The notes beneath the pieces are model-generated. The model searched no databases. It was given only the letters and a program-made list of their open reading frames with translations, and had not been told where the DNA came from. Below are positions 34,178 to 43,624 of a DNA stretch of 46,626 nucleotides, one piece after another; positions within the stretch are counted from its first letter, which is position 1; each line of letters starts with the position of its first letter. Made by a program: the position numbers and the translations under genes. The DNA comes from Spirochaetota bacterium (GTDB lineage: Bacteria > Spirochaetota > JAHITG01): assembly GCA_018817865.1 (NCBI GenBank), contig JAHITG010000292.1:1-46626 (forward strand), given 5' to 3'.

Positions 34178-34690
34178 TTGAAAATACGGCAGTTTATTAA
34201 ACAAACCGATGGCCAGTCATTAAGTGAAACTTTAGTGGCTTTACTGGTGGTCATCTATATTGTTCTTGGACTATTTCAGTTTTCCCTGTTCATTACCGGG
34301 TTCCTTTCAACGAATTATGCGGCGTTCAGGGCGGGCCGGGCTGTTCTGGTCTCTTATAATAATGAAAGAAGCTACGGTCAGTCTGCCGGTTCAGCCCTCA
34401 TGGATGCAAGAAAGGTGGTGGGTAATTTATATCTCTTTTCCTCTATTGCCGGATCAATGCCATATCAGGTTAAGTTATACAAGTTTGACAGCAGCGATGA
34501 TTCATATCTGGGGGATCCATACCAGTCCAGTGAATCCCTCCCTGCTGATAGCGATGTCTGGGTAGAAGTGACCGGTAGAATGCGGTATGTCATGCCTTAT
34601 GCCAGAAAAATATTCGGACTTTTCGGCTGGAAGACCATTAAAGCCTATTATCTGATCCATACACCCAATCCCGGCCGGAATAACCCATAG
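34178..34690 (+). CDS. TadE/TadF-like pseudopilin
   Basis: 170 residues from a TTG start (34178) that has AGGAG at 34167-34171. MKIRQFIKQTD, then GQSLSETLVALLVVIYIVLG: same prepilin-type lead as its neighbours. FLSTNYAAFRAGRAVLVSYN is typical of TadE-like proteins. A globular C-terminal part follows (about 60-165) with YMPYARKIFGLFGWK-like ending. Last gene of the pilus operon; it converges on the barrel-CsgG-like gene. Confidence 0.78.
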   Translation: MKIRQFIKQTDGQSLSETLVALLVVIYIVLGLFQFSLFITGFLSTNYAAFRAGRAVLVSYNNERSYGQSAGSALMDARKVVGNLYLFSSIAGSMPYQVKLYKFDSSDDSYLGDPYQSSESLPADSDVWVEVTGRMRYVMPYARKIFGLFGWKTIKAYYLIHTPNPGRNNP

Positions 34691-34694
34691 TTCC

Positions 34695-36653
34695 TCATTT
34701 ATTTATTGCTTCAATTTTTTTCAGAATGTACATGGATGTTTTATCCAGCAGTAAAAAGAGGTTTTTATCTACACTTCCCTGGATCTGATCGGTGACCAGG
34801 ATCTCTCCGCTGTCGATATTGACCAGGCTGATATTTATTCTTAAACCACCTTTACTGTAAATATAGCTTCCTGTAATCAGGGTGTCGATATTCCAGAATT
34901 CCTTTAAAAGTTTTACCAGATCACTTTTTTTAAAGTCGGAATTTTTTACGGAGAGTGCTCCTATTCTATTCTTAATGATCCTTCGGTCTATTACCTTTAA
35001 GTTCTTCTGCCTGGCCAGGTGCGTAGCTATGGATTCGGGAATGGTGTTCGAAAGGTATCCGAAATCTTTGATCCGGGATGTGTTTTCAAAATTGAAGAGG
35101 GCGATCCGTCTGATCTTCTGATCAGCTGTTTCATCGGATCTGATCAGCTTCTGCATCTTTAATTCCTGTTTTGCTTTTTCCAGCTCCAGCCGGGTCTTTA
35201 CTTCTATGTTCTCCGGATCGATCCGGAGTGCTTCTCCCCATTCTTTGATGGCTTCTGAATGCCCTTCTTTGATGCTGGCATCCAGCCCGCTGAAATAGTG
35301 ATCCTCAAATTTTTCTTTTTCTTCTTCCTTCCATCGTTTCAGGAGGATCTGGTACTTGTATCCATCCAGGCCTTTCTCTTTTTTATACAGTTTGTAAGAG
35401 ATCCTGTCTTTTTGTACATCCTTTTCCATTAAATACTTGCATATCAGTAAGGCCTGTTCTTTTAATTCTTCCAGGTTCTGCTTCCTGTTTGTGATCGGGG
35501 TCATGGCAATGACATTTTTATAATCCTCATCTTTTATCAGTTTCGCGATCTGATCCAGTATTTTCGTTGTTTCTGTATCAAGCATAGATCCGTCTTTACC
35601 GGTTAATTCAGACTTGTTTATCTTGAAAGATATCTCATCCCGCGTTTCTCTGATCACGATATTTCTGTTTTTGTATTGCTCGATCTTCTCCTCACTATAT
35701 GTACGTACTGGAGCCAAGAGCAGGGTCATCTGCAGAAAATGGGATGTCCCTTCCTCAAGCAGAGAGATCCCGTAATCAAGCCTGATCCCGGCTTTACCTA
35801 AAAAGCGGGTTTGCAGAAGATCATCTTTTCCGATCCCAATTCCGAAATTAATTCTGTCCTCATCTCTGCCGAAGAGGTAGTATCCGCCTCTTAAAAAGAG
35901 AACGTCCAGGTAGCCCAGCTCCAGTCCTGCTGAAATATATTGGCTATTGTATTTGGAAAGGAAGGTATAGGTGCTTCCCAGTTTTGCTTCAATTGTATTA
36001 AAAATTTTCAGGAATTTATAGACAAACCCGGTATAGACCGAAACAGGATATGTATATGCTCTCTGGTCGAATCCGGTCTTAATGATATTCAGATTTTGTA
36101 CTCCCAGACCCATGTTCAAGTTTCTTTTTTCATTGATGTTGATCCCTTTTACTGTTACGGGTATGATCCCCGAGAGACCTGCACCCAGCCAGTTTCCGGT
36201 ATATCCTCCCAGATCTGTGGACATATATTTTAGATTGGCTCCCAGAAGGATATTTTTAAATATCTCCCTGCCATATCCCAGATTGAGCATTATCTCAGAA
36301 CTGGAAACATCCCCCAGGATATTTCCGCTTGGATCATAATTTTTTATTGCATCCAGGGAGCCGAAGATGATCGTACCGCCGATCACACCCAGTTTTGTAT
36401 CAGCGGCACAGCCTATCCTCTGGATGGTGAGCGTATCCTGCCATCGTAAATAATTAAAGCTGATAGTATGACCATTTAGACCGGCCAGGGAAGCGGGAAA
36501 AATGTCAATATTATTTTGATCACTCCTCTCCACAAGCAGTGATTCGGCTGTTCCATATAGTCGGCTGTTGTAATGGGGGAAATCCAGTAAAATAGCTGCT
36601 TGAATGAGCGCTGTCTGGCATAAAAAACAGATGATAATGATGATCTTTTTCAT
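34695..36653 (-). CDS. Outer-membrane barrel fused to OmpA-like, TPR and CsgG/FlgO-like domains
   Basis: 652 residues with signal peptide (1-19). About 20-325 are PorV/UPF0164-like beta strands (NYLRWQDTLTIQRIG, AKLGSTYTFL, LFLRGGYYLFGRDEDRINFG). About 345-455 resembles an OmpA-type peptidoglycan-binding domain with a degenerate motif. About 470-510 is a TPR-like hairpin (GHSEAIKEWGEALRIDPEN). About 520-652 (IRRIALFNFENTSRIKDFG, VIDRRIIKNRIG, NIDTLITGSYIYSKGGLRI) is a CsgG/FlgO/TolB-N-like fold. This would link outer membrane, wall and a CsgG-like ring or sensor domain. The start overlaps the end of the beta-helix gene by 4 bases. Confidence 0.75.
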   Translation of the reverse strand: MKKIIIIICFLCQTALIQAAILLDFPHYNSRLYGTAESLLVERSDQNNIDIFPASLAGLNGHTISFNYLRWQDTLTIQRIGCAADTKLGVIGGTIIFGSLDAIKNYDPSGNILGDVSSSEIMLNLGYGREIFKNILLGANLKYMSTDLGGYTGNWLGAGLSGIIPVTVKGININEKRNLNMGLGVQNLNIIKTGFDQRAYTYPVSVYTGFVYKFLKIFNTIEAKLGSTYTFLSKYNSQYISAGLELGYLDVLFLRGGYYLFGRDEDRINFGIGIGKDDLLQTRFLGKAGIRLDYGISLLEEGTSHFLQMTLLLAPVRTYSEEKIEQYKNRNIVIRETRDEISFKINKSELTGKDGSMLDTETTKILDQIAKLIKDEDYKNVIAMTPITNRKQNLEELKEQALLICKYLMEKDVQKDRISYKLYKKEKGLDGYKYQILLKRWKEEEKEKFEDHYFSGLDASIKEGHSEAIKEWGEALRIDPENIEVKTRLELEKAKQELKMQKLIRSDETADQKIRRIALFNFENTSRIKDFGYLSNTIPESIATHLARQKNLKVIDRRIIKNRIGALSVKNSDFKKSDLVKLLKEFWNIDTLITGSYIYSKGGLRINISLVNIDSGEILVTDQIQGSVDKNLFLLLDKTSMYILKKIEAINK

Positions 36654-38692
36654 TTTATTAAATAGAACATGGCCCTCTTATTATTGATCCTGACGCTATA
36701 CTGTCCGGGGGGAAGAAATCTAAGGTTCTGTACATCATATTCATAAGCACCGGTGCTTAAGTCAGCACCATTGATCTCCTTTACAATATCTCCCCTCAGG
36801 TTGCAGATCCGGATATCCGTATCCTGCTTTCCGTTCCTGTATACGATGATCATTCTGGTGACTTCATCTGGTTTTACCATGGTAGGATAGACAGCTATAT
36901 CCTCTGCTCCTTTTAGAACCGTATAAAGTGCCTGATTGGTTTTACTCATATTATAGTATCGGTCCCTTGCGTAATAGGAAAGGGTGTATTCATATCCGGC
37001 AGAGAGAGGGATATCCAATGTTGCCGTTCCTGAAAGAGTCCTGTCAGCAACATTATTGCGAAAGACCGTAACAAATATAATGGCTGTTGTATCGACAACG
37101 GTCATACTCTGATCTTGAAAAACCGAAAATCGAAGGATGATATCACCAAAGTATTTCCCGGGTAATTTGTCCGGGGCAACCGAAGGGGAGATATATTCCT
37201 GAGGTTTGATAAAGCCGGACTCCAGCCACCCCATGTCCGGATCAAAACTGAAAAAAGCATCCGTGATCCCGGGAATGTTGGTGCCGCTGTCGATCACCGG
37301 GCTCTGTCCGAAGATGATGCGGTAATCACCCGTTGTATCTAAAAACGGGTTTTCAGTGATATTATGACTGCCCCAGAGGACCGGGCCGTTGGTCAGGTCT
37401 GTTCCGTTCCCGTAAAAGTCATTGTAATCTGCATATACGCTTCCCATGCTGGCATTTGAGATGCCGAAAAATGTATTGGAGAGAATAATGTTATTGAAAA
37501 GGAAACCGCTTGTATCATTTTTCCAGATTAGGCCGTTTGGTGAAAGAGAGATCGTATTATTGATCACTGCTAAATTTGTTACACTGCTTTCACAATAGAT
37601 TCCCGAGCGGTTGTTGCTAATGATAAGATTTCTATATATTATATTACTGTTCCCATGCTGTGCATAAATGCCGTCATACTGATTTTGGATGATCTGATTG
37701 TATTTTATAATATTATTTGTGGCTTGAAATAACCTGATGCCATAATCCTGTTGATTACCGGTACAGCGGATTATGTTCGATACGATCGATGCGGAATACA
37801 TGCCGTCCTCAATATATATTCCGCCCCAGTAACTGTCACCTATTAGTGAGTTGCCTCTGATCCGGAGGCCTCTTGTGCCTGAAACACGAATCCCGGTACG
37901 GCTGTTGTACAACAGCTGATTATTTTCCACCAGGCCGTTGTCAGAGCCAATATCGATACCATCCAGGCCTTTCATTATTGTATTATTCATAATATGGGCA
38001 GACTGGCCTCCGCTTATGATCGATTGAGATTTCATGTTGGATATGAAATTATTAATGATGTAATTATTAGTTGAACTATCGAAAAATATACTTACTAAAA
38101 GATCATAAAAAGAATTTGAGGCTATTATATTATTATCACTGAATGCCATGCGGATTCCGTAACTATTGGTTGATGGCCCAAAGAGATTGGAGGCAATGAA
38201 ATTATTATCTGAGTCTAAACCTTGAATTAAAACACAATAGAAATTGGAAAAAAGCGTGTTTTTAACAATAATGTTATAAGCAGAATTATTATCTATATAG
38301 ATTCCTTCATTTATTGCATTTTTGATGATAAACCCTTTGATCCTGATATAACTTTTACCATCCAGGTGAAAACATTCTGTTGATCCTGTTCCGTCCACTG
38401 TGGCCTGCCTTTCCTCGTATGCCGTAAAAGTGATATAATTCCCGGGATTTCCACTGTTGGGTATTTTAATCTGTTCGTTATAAATGCCGTTGGAAACAAT
38501 GACAGTGTCCCCGGCAAAGGCATTGGTGGCGGCATGTCCGATCGTCTGCCAGGCCTGGGCCCAGTTGGTCCCGTCAGCTATGTTAGAGCCGTTCGTCTTT
38601 ACATAAAAGAGTGTGGCATAGGATGGGACTGTTTCAACAACAGCGAGTAAAATGATAAAGGGAAAAAACAGAATAGATTTGAGCCGGGACAT
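36650..38692 (-). CDS. Secreted right-handed parallel beta-helix protein with sorting-type C-terminus
   Basis: 680 residues with signal peptide (ending PSYA). FYVKTNGSNIADGTNWAQAW and GDTVIVSNGIYNE mark the cap of DUF1565/NosD-type beta-helices. Many PbH1-like rungs follow (about 110-440) rich in N-x-I-x-x-N, such as NNIIKYNQIIQNQYDGIY. About 490-600 is a beta-sandwich. The C-terminus (about 610-680: DIRICNLRGDIVKEINGA, then PPGQYSVRIN) is FlgD-like and fits a surface-sorting module. Beta-helix folds commonly bind or cleave polysaccharides; no catalytic residues were identified. The promoter at 38703-38730 places the start within about 5 nt of the transcript end, with no ribosome binding site. 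Confidence 0.82.
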   Translation of the reverse strand: MSRLKSILFFPFIILLAVVETVPSYATLFYVKTNGSNIADGTNWAQAWQTIGHAATNAFAGDTVIVSNGIYNEQIKIPNSGNPGNYITFTAYEERQATVDGTGSTECFHLDGKSYIRIKGFIIKNAINEGIYIDNNSAYNIIVKNTLFSNFYCVLIQGLDSDNNFIASNLFGPSTNSYGIRMAFSDNNIIASNSFYDLLVSIFFDSSTNNYIINNFISNMKSQSIISGGQSAHIMNNTIMKGLDGIDIGSDNGLVENNQLLYNSRTGIRVSGTRGLRIRGNSLIGDSYWGGIYIEDGMYSASIVSNIIRCTGNQQDYGIRLFQATNNIIKYNQIIQNQYDGIYAQHGNSNIIYRNLIISNNRSGIYCESSVTNLAVINNTISLSPNGLIWKNDTSGFLFNNIILSNTFFGISNASMGSVYADYNDFYGNGTDLTNGPVLWGSHNITENPFLDTTGDYRIIFGQSPVIDSGTNIPGITDAFFSFDPDMGWLESGFIKPQEYISPSVAPDKLPGKYFGDIILRFSVFQDQSMTVVDTTAIIFVTVFRNNVADRTLSGTATLDIPLSAGYEYTLSYYARDRYYNMSKTNQALYTVLKGAEDIAVYPTMVKPDEVTRMIIVYRNGKQDTDIRICNLRGDIVKEINGADLSTGAYEYDVQNLRFLPPGQYSVRINNKRAMFYLIK

Positions 38693-38702
38693 AGATAATA
38701 AT

Positions 38703-38730
38703 AATATACTTTAATATAATTATTTTTCAA
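38703..38730 (-). promoter_or_regulatory. Promoter of the beta-helix/barrel-CsgG operon (leaderless)
   Basis: On the minus strand, TTGAAA (38730-38725), 16 bp, TATATT (38708-38703). The ATG at 38692 begins 11 bases beyond the -10 box and lacks a Shine-Dalgarno sequence. Confidence 0.6.
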
Positions 38731-38888
38731 TAAAAAGGATATGAAGGCGTGAAACTGTGCAGGATCACATGAATCCGGTACCAGTCAGTATGAAACAGGG
38801 TTTCGATTCCCGGGTTTTAACAGCTGATAGTATCTTAAAAGAAATATGTAAGGATCCGGTGTATTCTTTATTATATAACTTGTTTCTA

Positions 38889-41800
38889 TTAAGCAACAGG
38901 ATTTTCTGCTTTTTTCTTCTTTTTTTCAATATCCCTATGGTAATCCTGTAATGATTTAACAGACGGTTTATTATCCTGACAGGCAGCAATTCCTTTGGCT
39001 GTGGCCCGGGCTGCTGCTAATGTTGTAATATAGGGGATCTTGAATTTAATAGCAGACTTGCGTATATAGGAATCATCATGTTGACTTAATTTTCCTATAG
39101 GCGTATTGATAACCAGCTGGATCTCACCGTTTTTAATACCATCAGTGATATTAGGCCGGCCTTCATGCTGTTTTAAAATGAGTTCAGATCCAATTTGATG
39201 TTCCTTTAAAAAATCATGGGTCCCCCGGGTGGCTTTTATCAAAAAGCCCATTTCAGAAAATTGTTTGGATATATCCAGTACCTGCTGATTCTTTTCTGCC
39301 ACGCTGATCAGCACACAGCCTTCCAGAGGAAGGGTCTGTTTGGCTGCTTCCTGGGCCTTGTAAAAGGCCAGGCCGAATGAGTTTGCCATACCCAGAACTT
39401 CTCCGGTTGACCGCATCTCAGGACCCAGAAGGGGGTCCACTTCAGGATACATATTAAATGGGAAGACCGCTTCCTTTACTCCAAAGTGGGGGATCACTGT
39501 TGGCTGAGTATCTATATCAGACAGCTCTTTTCCCAGCATGAGCTGTGTAGCTATACGAGCCATGGATATTCCGCATACCTTTGAAACAAGGGGGACTGTT
39601 CTTGATGCACGCGGATTAGCTTCTAATACATATACTTTATCTTTACAAATAGCGTATTGAATATTCATAAGCCCGACAACATTCAGTTCTTTAGCGATCT
39701 TTTTAGTATATTCATATATTGTATCAAGGTGTTTCTGCGGTATACTGACAGGAGGGATGACACAGGCTGAATCACCGGAATGAATACCGGCCAGCTCAAT
39801 ATGCTCCATGACTGCCGGAACAAACGCATCCTTCCCATCAGCGATCGCATCTGCTTCGGCCTCGATCGCGTCTTCCAGGAACTTATCGATCAGAATGGGA
39901 CGGTCAGGTGTAACACCTACGGCCCGGGAGACATACTCCTTCAGCATTTCTTCATCATATACTATTTCCATTCCCCGTCCTCCCAGCACATAAGAGGGGC
40001 GGACCATCAACGGGTAACCGATCTGATCCGCTATTTTTAATGCCTCTTTCAGGTTACTGGCCATTCCGGAATCTGCCATGGGAATACCCAGTTTCTCCAT
40101 CCTCTGACGAAAGCGGTCACGGTCTTCGGCAAGGTCGATGATATCAGGCGAAGTACCCAGGATCTTCACTCCGTTATCCTGGAGTTCATTTGCGATATTC
40201 AAAGGTGTCTGACCACCGAATTGAACGATAACCCCTTCCGGTTTTTCCTTCTCATAGATGCTCAGGACATCCTCGACTGTGAGCGGTTCAAAATAGAGCT
40301 TATCGGAAGTATCATAATCGGTGGAGACAGTCTCCGGATTGCAGTTTACCATGATCGTTTCAAGCCCTTCATCACGAAGAGTAAAAGCAGCATGAACACA
40401 GCAGTAATCAAACTCGATCCCCTGCCCGATACGGTTCGGTCCTCCGCCCAGCACCATCACTTTCCGCTTTTTACTGCTGGTGGTCTTATCCGGGGCATTA
40501 TACGTTGAAAAATAGTAGGCGGCATTTTCTACTCCGCTCACAGGTACCGGTTCCCATCCTTCCACTATGCCGATCTCTTTGCGTCTTTCTCTGATCTGTT
40601 TTTCAGGAATGTTTAAGATCTGTGACAGGTATCGATCAGCGAAACCGTCTTTTTTGGCCCGGGTCAAGAGATCATCCGGAAGCATCTTTCCTTTATGTTT
40701 TAATATCTTTTTTTCGAGATCAACCAGCTCTTTCATCTGTGTAATGAACCACGGTTTGATATAGGTCTTTTCATAAAGTTTTTCTATGGAGGCACCCTTT
40801 CGGAGCGCTTCGTACATGATAAATTGCCGTTCGCTGGAAGGCCAGGAGAGCATATCCATCAGTTCATCCAGGCTCTTTTCATGAAAATCACGGGCAAATC
40901 CCAGTCCATATCGTTTGTTTTCAAGGGATCGGATCGATTTCTGAAAGGCTTCCTTGTAATTCTTGCCTATGCTCATGACTTCACCCACGGCTTTCATCTG
41001 AGTACCGAGTTTATCTTCTGCATTCTTGAATTTTTCAAAGGCCCACCGGGCAAATTTAACAACAACATAATCACCGGAGGGAGTATATTTTTCCAGTGTT
41101 CCGTCCCGCCAGTACGGGATCTCATTCATGGTCATACCACCGGCCAGTTTGGAAGAGACCAGGGCAATAGGGAACCCCGTGGCTTTTGAGGCCAGGGCTG
41201 ATGAACGTGATGTCCTGGGGTTGATCTCGATAACAACCACGCGTCCGGTTTTCGGATCATGGGCAAACTGAACATTTGTTCCGCCGATCACCTTTATAGC
41301 TTCCACTATCCGGTAGGAATAATCCTGCAGTTTTTTCTGGAGTTTTTCATCTATTGTAAGCATGGGTGCCGTACAATAGGAATCTCCGGTATGAACACCC
41401 ATGGCATCCACATTTTCAATAAAACAGACTGTGATCATCTGGTTCTTTGCATCACGGACCACTTCCAGTTCCAATTCCTCCCATCCTAATACTGATTCCT
41501 CAATGAGGATCTGGCCGATCATGCTGGCTGCGATCCCCCGATTCGCTATCGTGCGTAATTCTTCACCATTAAAGACAATGCCTCCCCCTGTTCCTCCCAT
41601 CGTGTAGGCAGGCCGGACAACAACGGGATAGCCGAGTTCTAATGCTGCTTTTTCCGCATCTTCAACGCTGTAGACCGCCTTACTCTTCGGAATATCTATC
41701 CCCAGATTTGTCATGGTCTCCTTAAAGGCAATGCGGTCTTCCCCTCGTTCAATGGCATCGATCTCTACACCGATGACTCTTACTCCGTACTTCTTTAAGA

Positions 41801-42119
41801 CACCTGCTTTTGAAAGTTCTGAGCTGAGGTTCAGACCTGATTGTCCCCCGAGGTTAGGCAGAAGAGCATCAGGGCGTTCTTTTTCTATGATCTTTGTAAT
41901 GACTTCGACTGTAAGCGGTTCAATATATGTAATATCAGCTGTCCCCGGGTCGGTCATGATCGTGGCAGGATTTGAATTTACCAGAATGATCTTATAACCT
42001 AATCCGCGAAGGGCTTTACAGGCCTGGGTCCCGGAATAATCAAATTCACAGGCCTGGCCGATCACAATAGGGCCGGAACCGATGATCAAAACTTTATCAA
42101 TATCTGGTAATTTTGGCAT
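38889..42119 (-). CDS. carB: Carbamoyl phosphate synthase large subunit
   Basis: 1076 residues, the normal CarB length. The two ATP-grasp halves start IIGSGPIVIGQACEFDYSG and VLGGGPNRIGQGIEFDYC. Glycine-rich loops (RPAYTMGGTGGG and RPSYVLGGRGME) are intact. The C-terminal MGS-like allosteric domain (about 940-1060) is complete. It makes carbamoyl phosphate from bicarbonate, ammonia and two ATP for pyrimidine and arginine synthesis, with the small subunit (CarA) supplying ammonia. carA is not adjacent. GAGGAGT lies 8 bases before the ATG. Confidence 0.97.
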   Translation of the reverse strand: MPKLPDIDKVLIIGSGPIVIGQACEFDYSGTQACKALRGLGYKIILVNSNPATIMTDPGTADITYIEPLTVEVITKIIEKERPDALLPNLGGQSGLNLSSELSKAGVLKKYGVRVIGVEIDAIERGEDRIAFKETMTNLGIDIPKSKAVYSVEDAEKAALELGYPVVVRPAYTMGGTGGGIVFNGEELRTIANRGIAASMIGQILIEESVLGWEELELEVVRDAKNQMITVCFIENVDAMGVHTGDSYCTAPMLTIDEKLQKKLQDYSYRIVEAIKVIGGTNVQFAHDPKTGRVVVIEINPRTSRSSALASKATGFPIALVSSKLAGGMTMNEIPYWRDGTLEKYTPSGDYVVVKFARWAFEKFKNAEDKLGTQMKAVGEVMSIGKNYKEAFQKSIRSLENKRYGLGFARDFHEKSLDELMDMLSWPSSERQFIMYEALRKGASIEKLYEKTYIKPWFITQMKELVDLEKKILKHKGKMLPDDLLTRAKKDGFADRYLSQILNIPEKQIRERRKEIGIVEGWEPVPVSGVENAAYYFSTYNAPDKTTSSKKRKVMVLGGGPNRIGQGIEFDYCCVHAAFTLRDEGLETIMVNCNPETVSTDYDTSDKLYFEPLTVEDVLSIYEKEKPEGVIVQFGGQTPLNIANELQDNGVKILGTSPDIIDLAEDRDRFRQRMEKLGIPMADSGMASNLKEALKIADQIGYPLMVRPSYVLGGRGMEIVYDEEMLKEYVSRAVGVTPDRPILIDKFLEDAIEAEADAIADGKDAFVPAVMEHIELAGIHSGDSACVIPPVSIPQKHLDTIYEYTKKIAKELNVVGLMNIQYAICKDKVYVLEANPRASRTVPLVSKVCGISMARIATQLMLGKELSDIDTQPTVIPHFGVKEAVFPFNMYPEVDPLLGPEMRSTGEVLGMANSFGLAFYKAQEAAKQTLPLEGCVLISVAEKNQQVLDISKQFSEMGFLIKATRGTHDFLKEHQIGSELILKQHEGRPNITDGIKNGEIQLVINTPIGKLSQHDDSYIRKSAIKFKIPYITTLAAARATAKGIAACQDNKPSVKSLQDYHRDIEKKKKKAENPVA

Positions 42120-42157
42120 GATCTTTACTCCTCATGAACAGGGAATGAATGAATTTT

Positions 42158-42184
42158 ATTATATTTGTATTGATACATTGACAA
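42158..42184 (-). promoter_or_regulatory. Possible carB promoter
   Basis: On the minus strand, TTGTCA (42184-42179), 15 bp, TATAAT (42163-42158); the spacer is one base shorter than the other promoters in the window. Confidence 0.4.
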
Positions 42185-42206
42185 TACTGAAGAGAGTTTT
42201 TAATAT
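42178..42206 (+). promoter_or_regulatory. Possible second plus-strand promoter upstream of the HExxH peptidase gene
   Basis: TTGACA (42178-42183), 17 bp, TAATAT (42201-42206). It overlaps the minus-strand carB promoter and is 170 bases from the next plus-strand gene, so the call is tentative. Confidence 0.25.
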
Positions 42207-42339
42207 TTAATTTACTGTCTTTAATACCGTGCTTAAACATAATTTTCATAATAGTAATATTTTTAAGAATGCTGTCAATTGTTTTTTGAAATCTTTTCCT
42301 GATGAAACAGGCCCGGATCTCCCCTGCCATATAATTGAA

Positions 42340-42367
42340 TTGACTTTTAACATATTTTTTCTATATT
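42340..42367 (+). promoter_or_regulatory. Promoter of the HExxH peptidase gene (leaderless)
   Basis: TTGACT (42340-42345), 16 bp, TATATT (42362-42367). The ATG at 42377 is 9 bases downstream with no room for a ribosome binding site. Confidence 0.65.
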
Positions 42368-42376
42368 AGAATAGAG

Positions 42377-43594
42377 ATGAGAAAATATTATTTTCGATCT
42401 TTTTCTGCTGTCCTGTTCATATTCCTGCTGCTGTTATCTCCTTTAAATAATTCGTATTCCAGTGATAAAAAAGGGCAACCGACACTTGATGATGTTAAAA
42501 AATACATTGACGGGAAGGATTTTGGAGGAGAAGTAAAAAAAGATGCTCCCCGGGATCTGGAAAAAGATGATAACCTTTTTTCAGGATCATCCGGAGAGAC
42601 CAAACAGACAGGAAGATCGATCACTTTTCCCGATGCGGATAGAAATGATATAAAAAGATACTGTGAAGCTTATACCGTAATGGCCGAGGCGGACGATGAA
42701 GCCGGTGCCTCAATGGTATTGAAAGATGTTGTGAATATCCTGAAAGAGAAGGGATATGATGAAGGGATGAAAAAAGATGTTGCGAATAAATTAAACCTCA
42801 CGGGAGACAGGAAAGATATTTGGATGGATCATAATATACTCATCGCAGGAGGGAACAGGGATTTTTCCGATACAGAGGTGAAACTTATAAAAGAGGCCCT
42901 TCAGCAGCTTCCTGAAGCGGTCTTTAAAAACGTCAGGGTCATCAGCGCCGTTGATGTGGACAGCAAGGATGAAGATACAGGTTTTGCGGGCAGAGTACCT
43001 TCCGGCGGCGTTATTGAAATGAATGATTTTTCAAAAAAATTTAACAAAGAGAATGAAGGTTTCATCCACACCCTCCTGCACGAGATTGGGCATACAGGAG
43101 ACAAAAGTGTTGATAAGGATGCTATCCCCATACTCTCGGACAAACAGGCAGCCCAGTGGGAAGATCTTTGGGAAAATTCTACAGGATACGCTGATTATGC
43201 AAGTCAATATGCGCAAAAGAATATAAAGGAGGACTTTGCTGAAACCTTTCAGGAGTATCATAAGGACACAAAGAGTTTTTTCCTGCATGCGGTATTAACT
43301 TCTTCACGATCCCAGAGAGATATATTACTTCAGAAATTTGAGAACATTACACAGGCGTACAGGCATACGGGAGAAGACGGAAAAGAGTATATATATGAGT
43401 TTTATGTGGATGATTACGGAAAGATCCATCAGAAGGAGGTGCCTCTCTCTCATAGAAGGATAAACGGAAAGATCTATTCCTTACCTTCATATCCTCAAAC
43501 AGAGGGAATGAGGCCGCCTGTCCCCTTTCGAAGGGTTCAGGAATCCACAGAAGATATTATCAACAGGGAACTCGACAGTATAACCGAAAAGTAA
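42377..43594 (+). CDS. Secreted zinc metallopeptidase, anthrax lethal factor-like catalytic motif
   Basis: 405 residues with signal peptide (ending NNSYSS). The catalytic zinc motif LLHEIGHTGD has H235-E236-x-x-H239. A downstream glutamate in KEDFAETFQEY (E285 or E289) supplies the third ligand. H-E-x-G-H-x-x-D plus E-x-F-A-E-x-F-x-x-[YF] is characteristic of ATLF-like (M34-related) domains such as in anthrax lethal factor and similar bacterial peptidases. The upstream beta-rich part (about 155-230) matches the usual ATLF lead-in. The N-terminal 40-130 region is charged and of unknown function. Substrate unknown. A small membrane protein gene follows after 30 bases. Confidence 0.78.
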   Translation: MRKYYFRSFSAVLFIFLLLLSPLNNSYSSDKKGQPTLDDVKKYIDGKDFGGEVKKDAPRDLEKDDNLFSGSSGETKQTGRSITFPDADRNDIKRYCEAYTVMAEADDEAGASMVLKDVVNILKEKGYDEGMKKDVANKLNLTGDRKDIWMDHNILIAGGNRDFSDTEVKLIKEALQQLPEAVFKNVRVISAVDVDSKDEDTGFAGRVPSGGVIEMNDFSKKFNKENEGFIHTLLHEIGHTGDKSVDKDAIPILSDKQAAQWEDLWENSTGYADYASQYAQKNIKEDFAETFQEYHKDTKSFFLHAVLTSSRSQRDILLQKFENITQAYRHTGEDGKEYIYEFYVDDYGKIHQKEVPLSHRRINGKIYSLPSYPQTEGMRPPVPFRRVQESTEDIINRELDSITEK

Positions 43595-43624
43595 AAAATA
43601 TACTTTTATACAGGTAAAAAAGAT

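Noticed and set aside
38795..38825. T-arm-like sequence (GGGTTTCGATTCCCGGG) suggesting a tRNA 3' end or attachment site
   Set aside because: The arm has a mismatch and wrong loop length; no acceptor, D or anticodon arm can be drawn upstream, and no CCA-proximal pairing was found.
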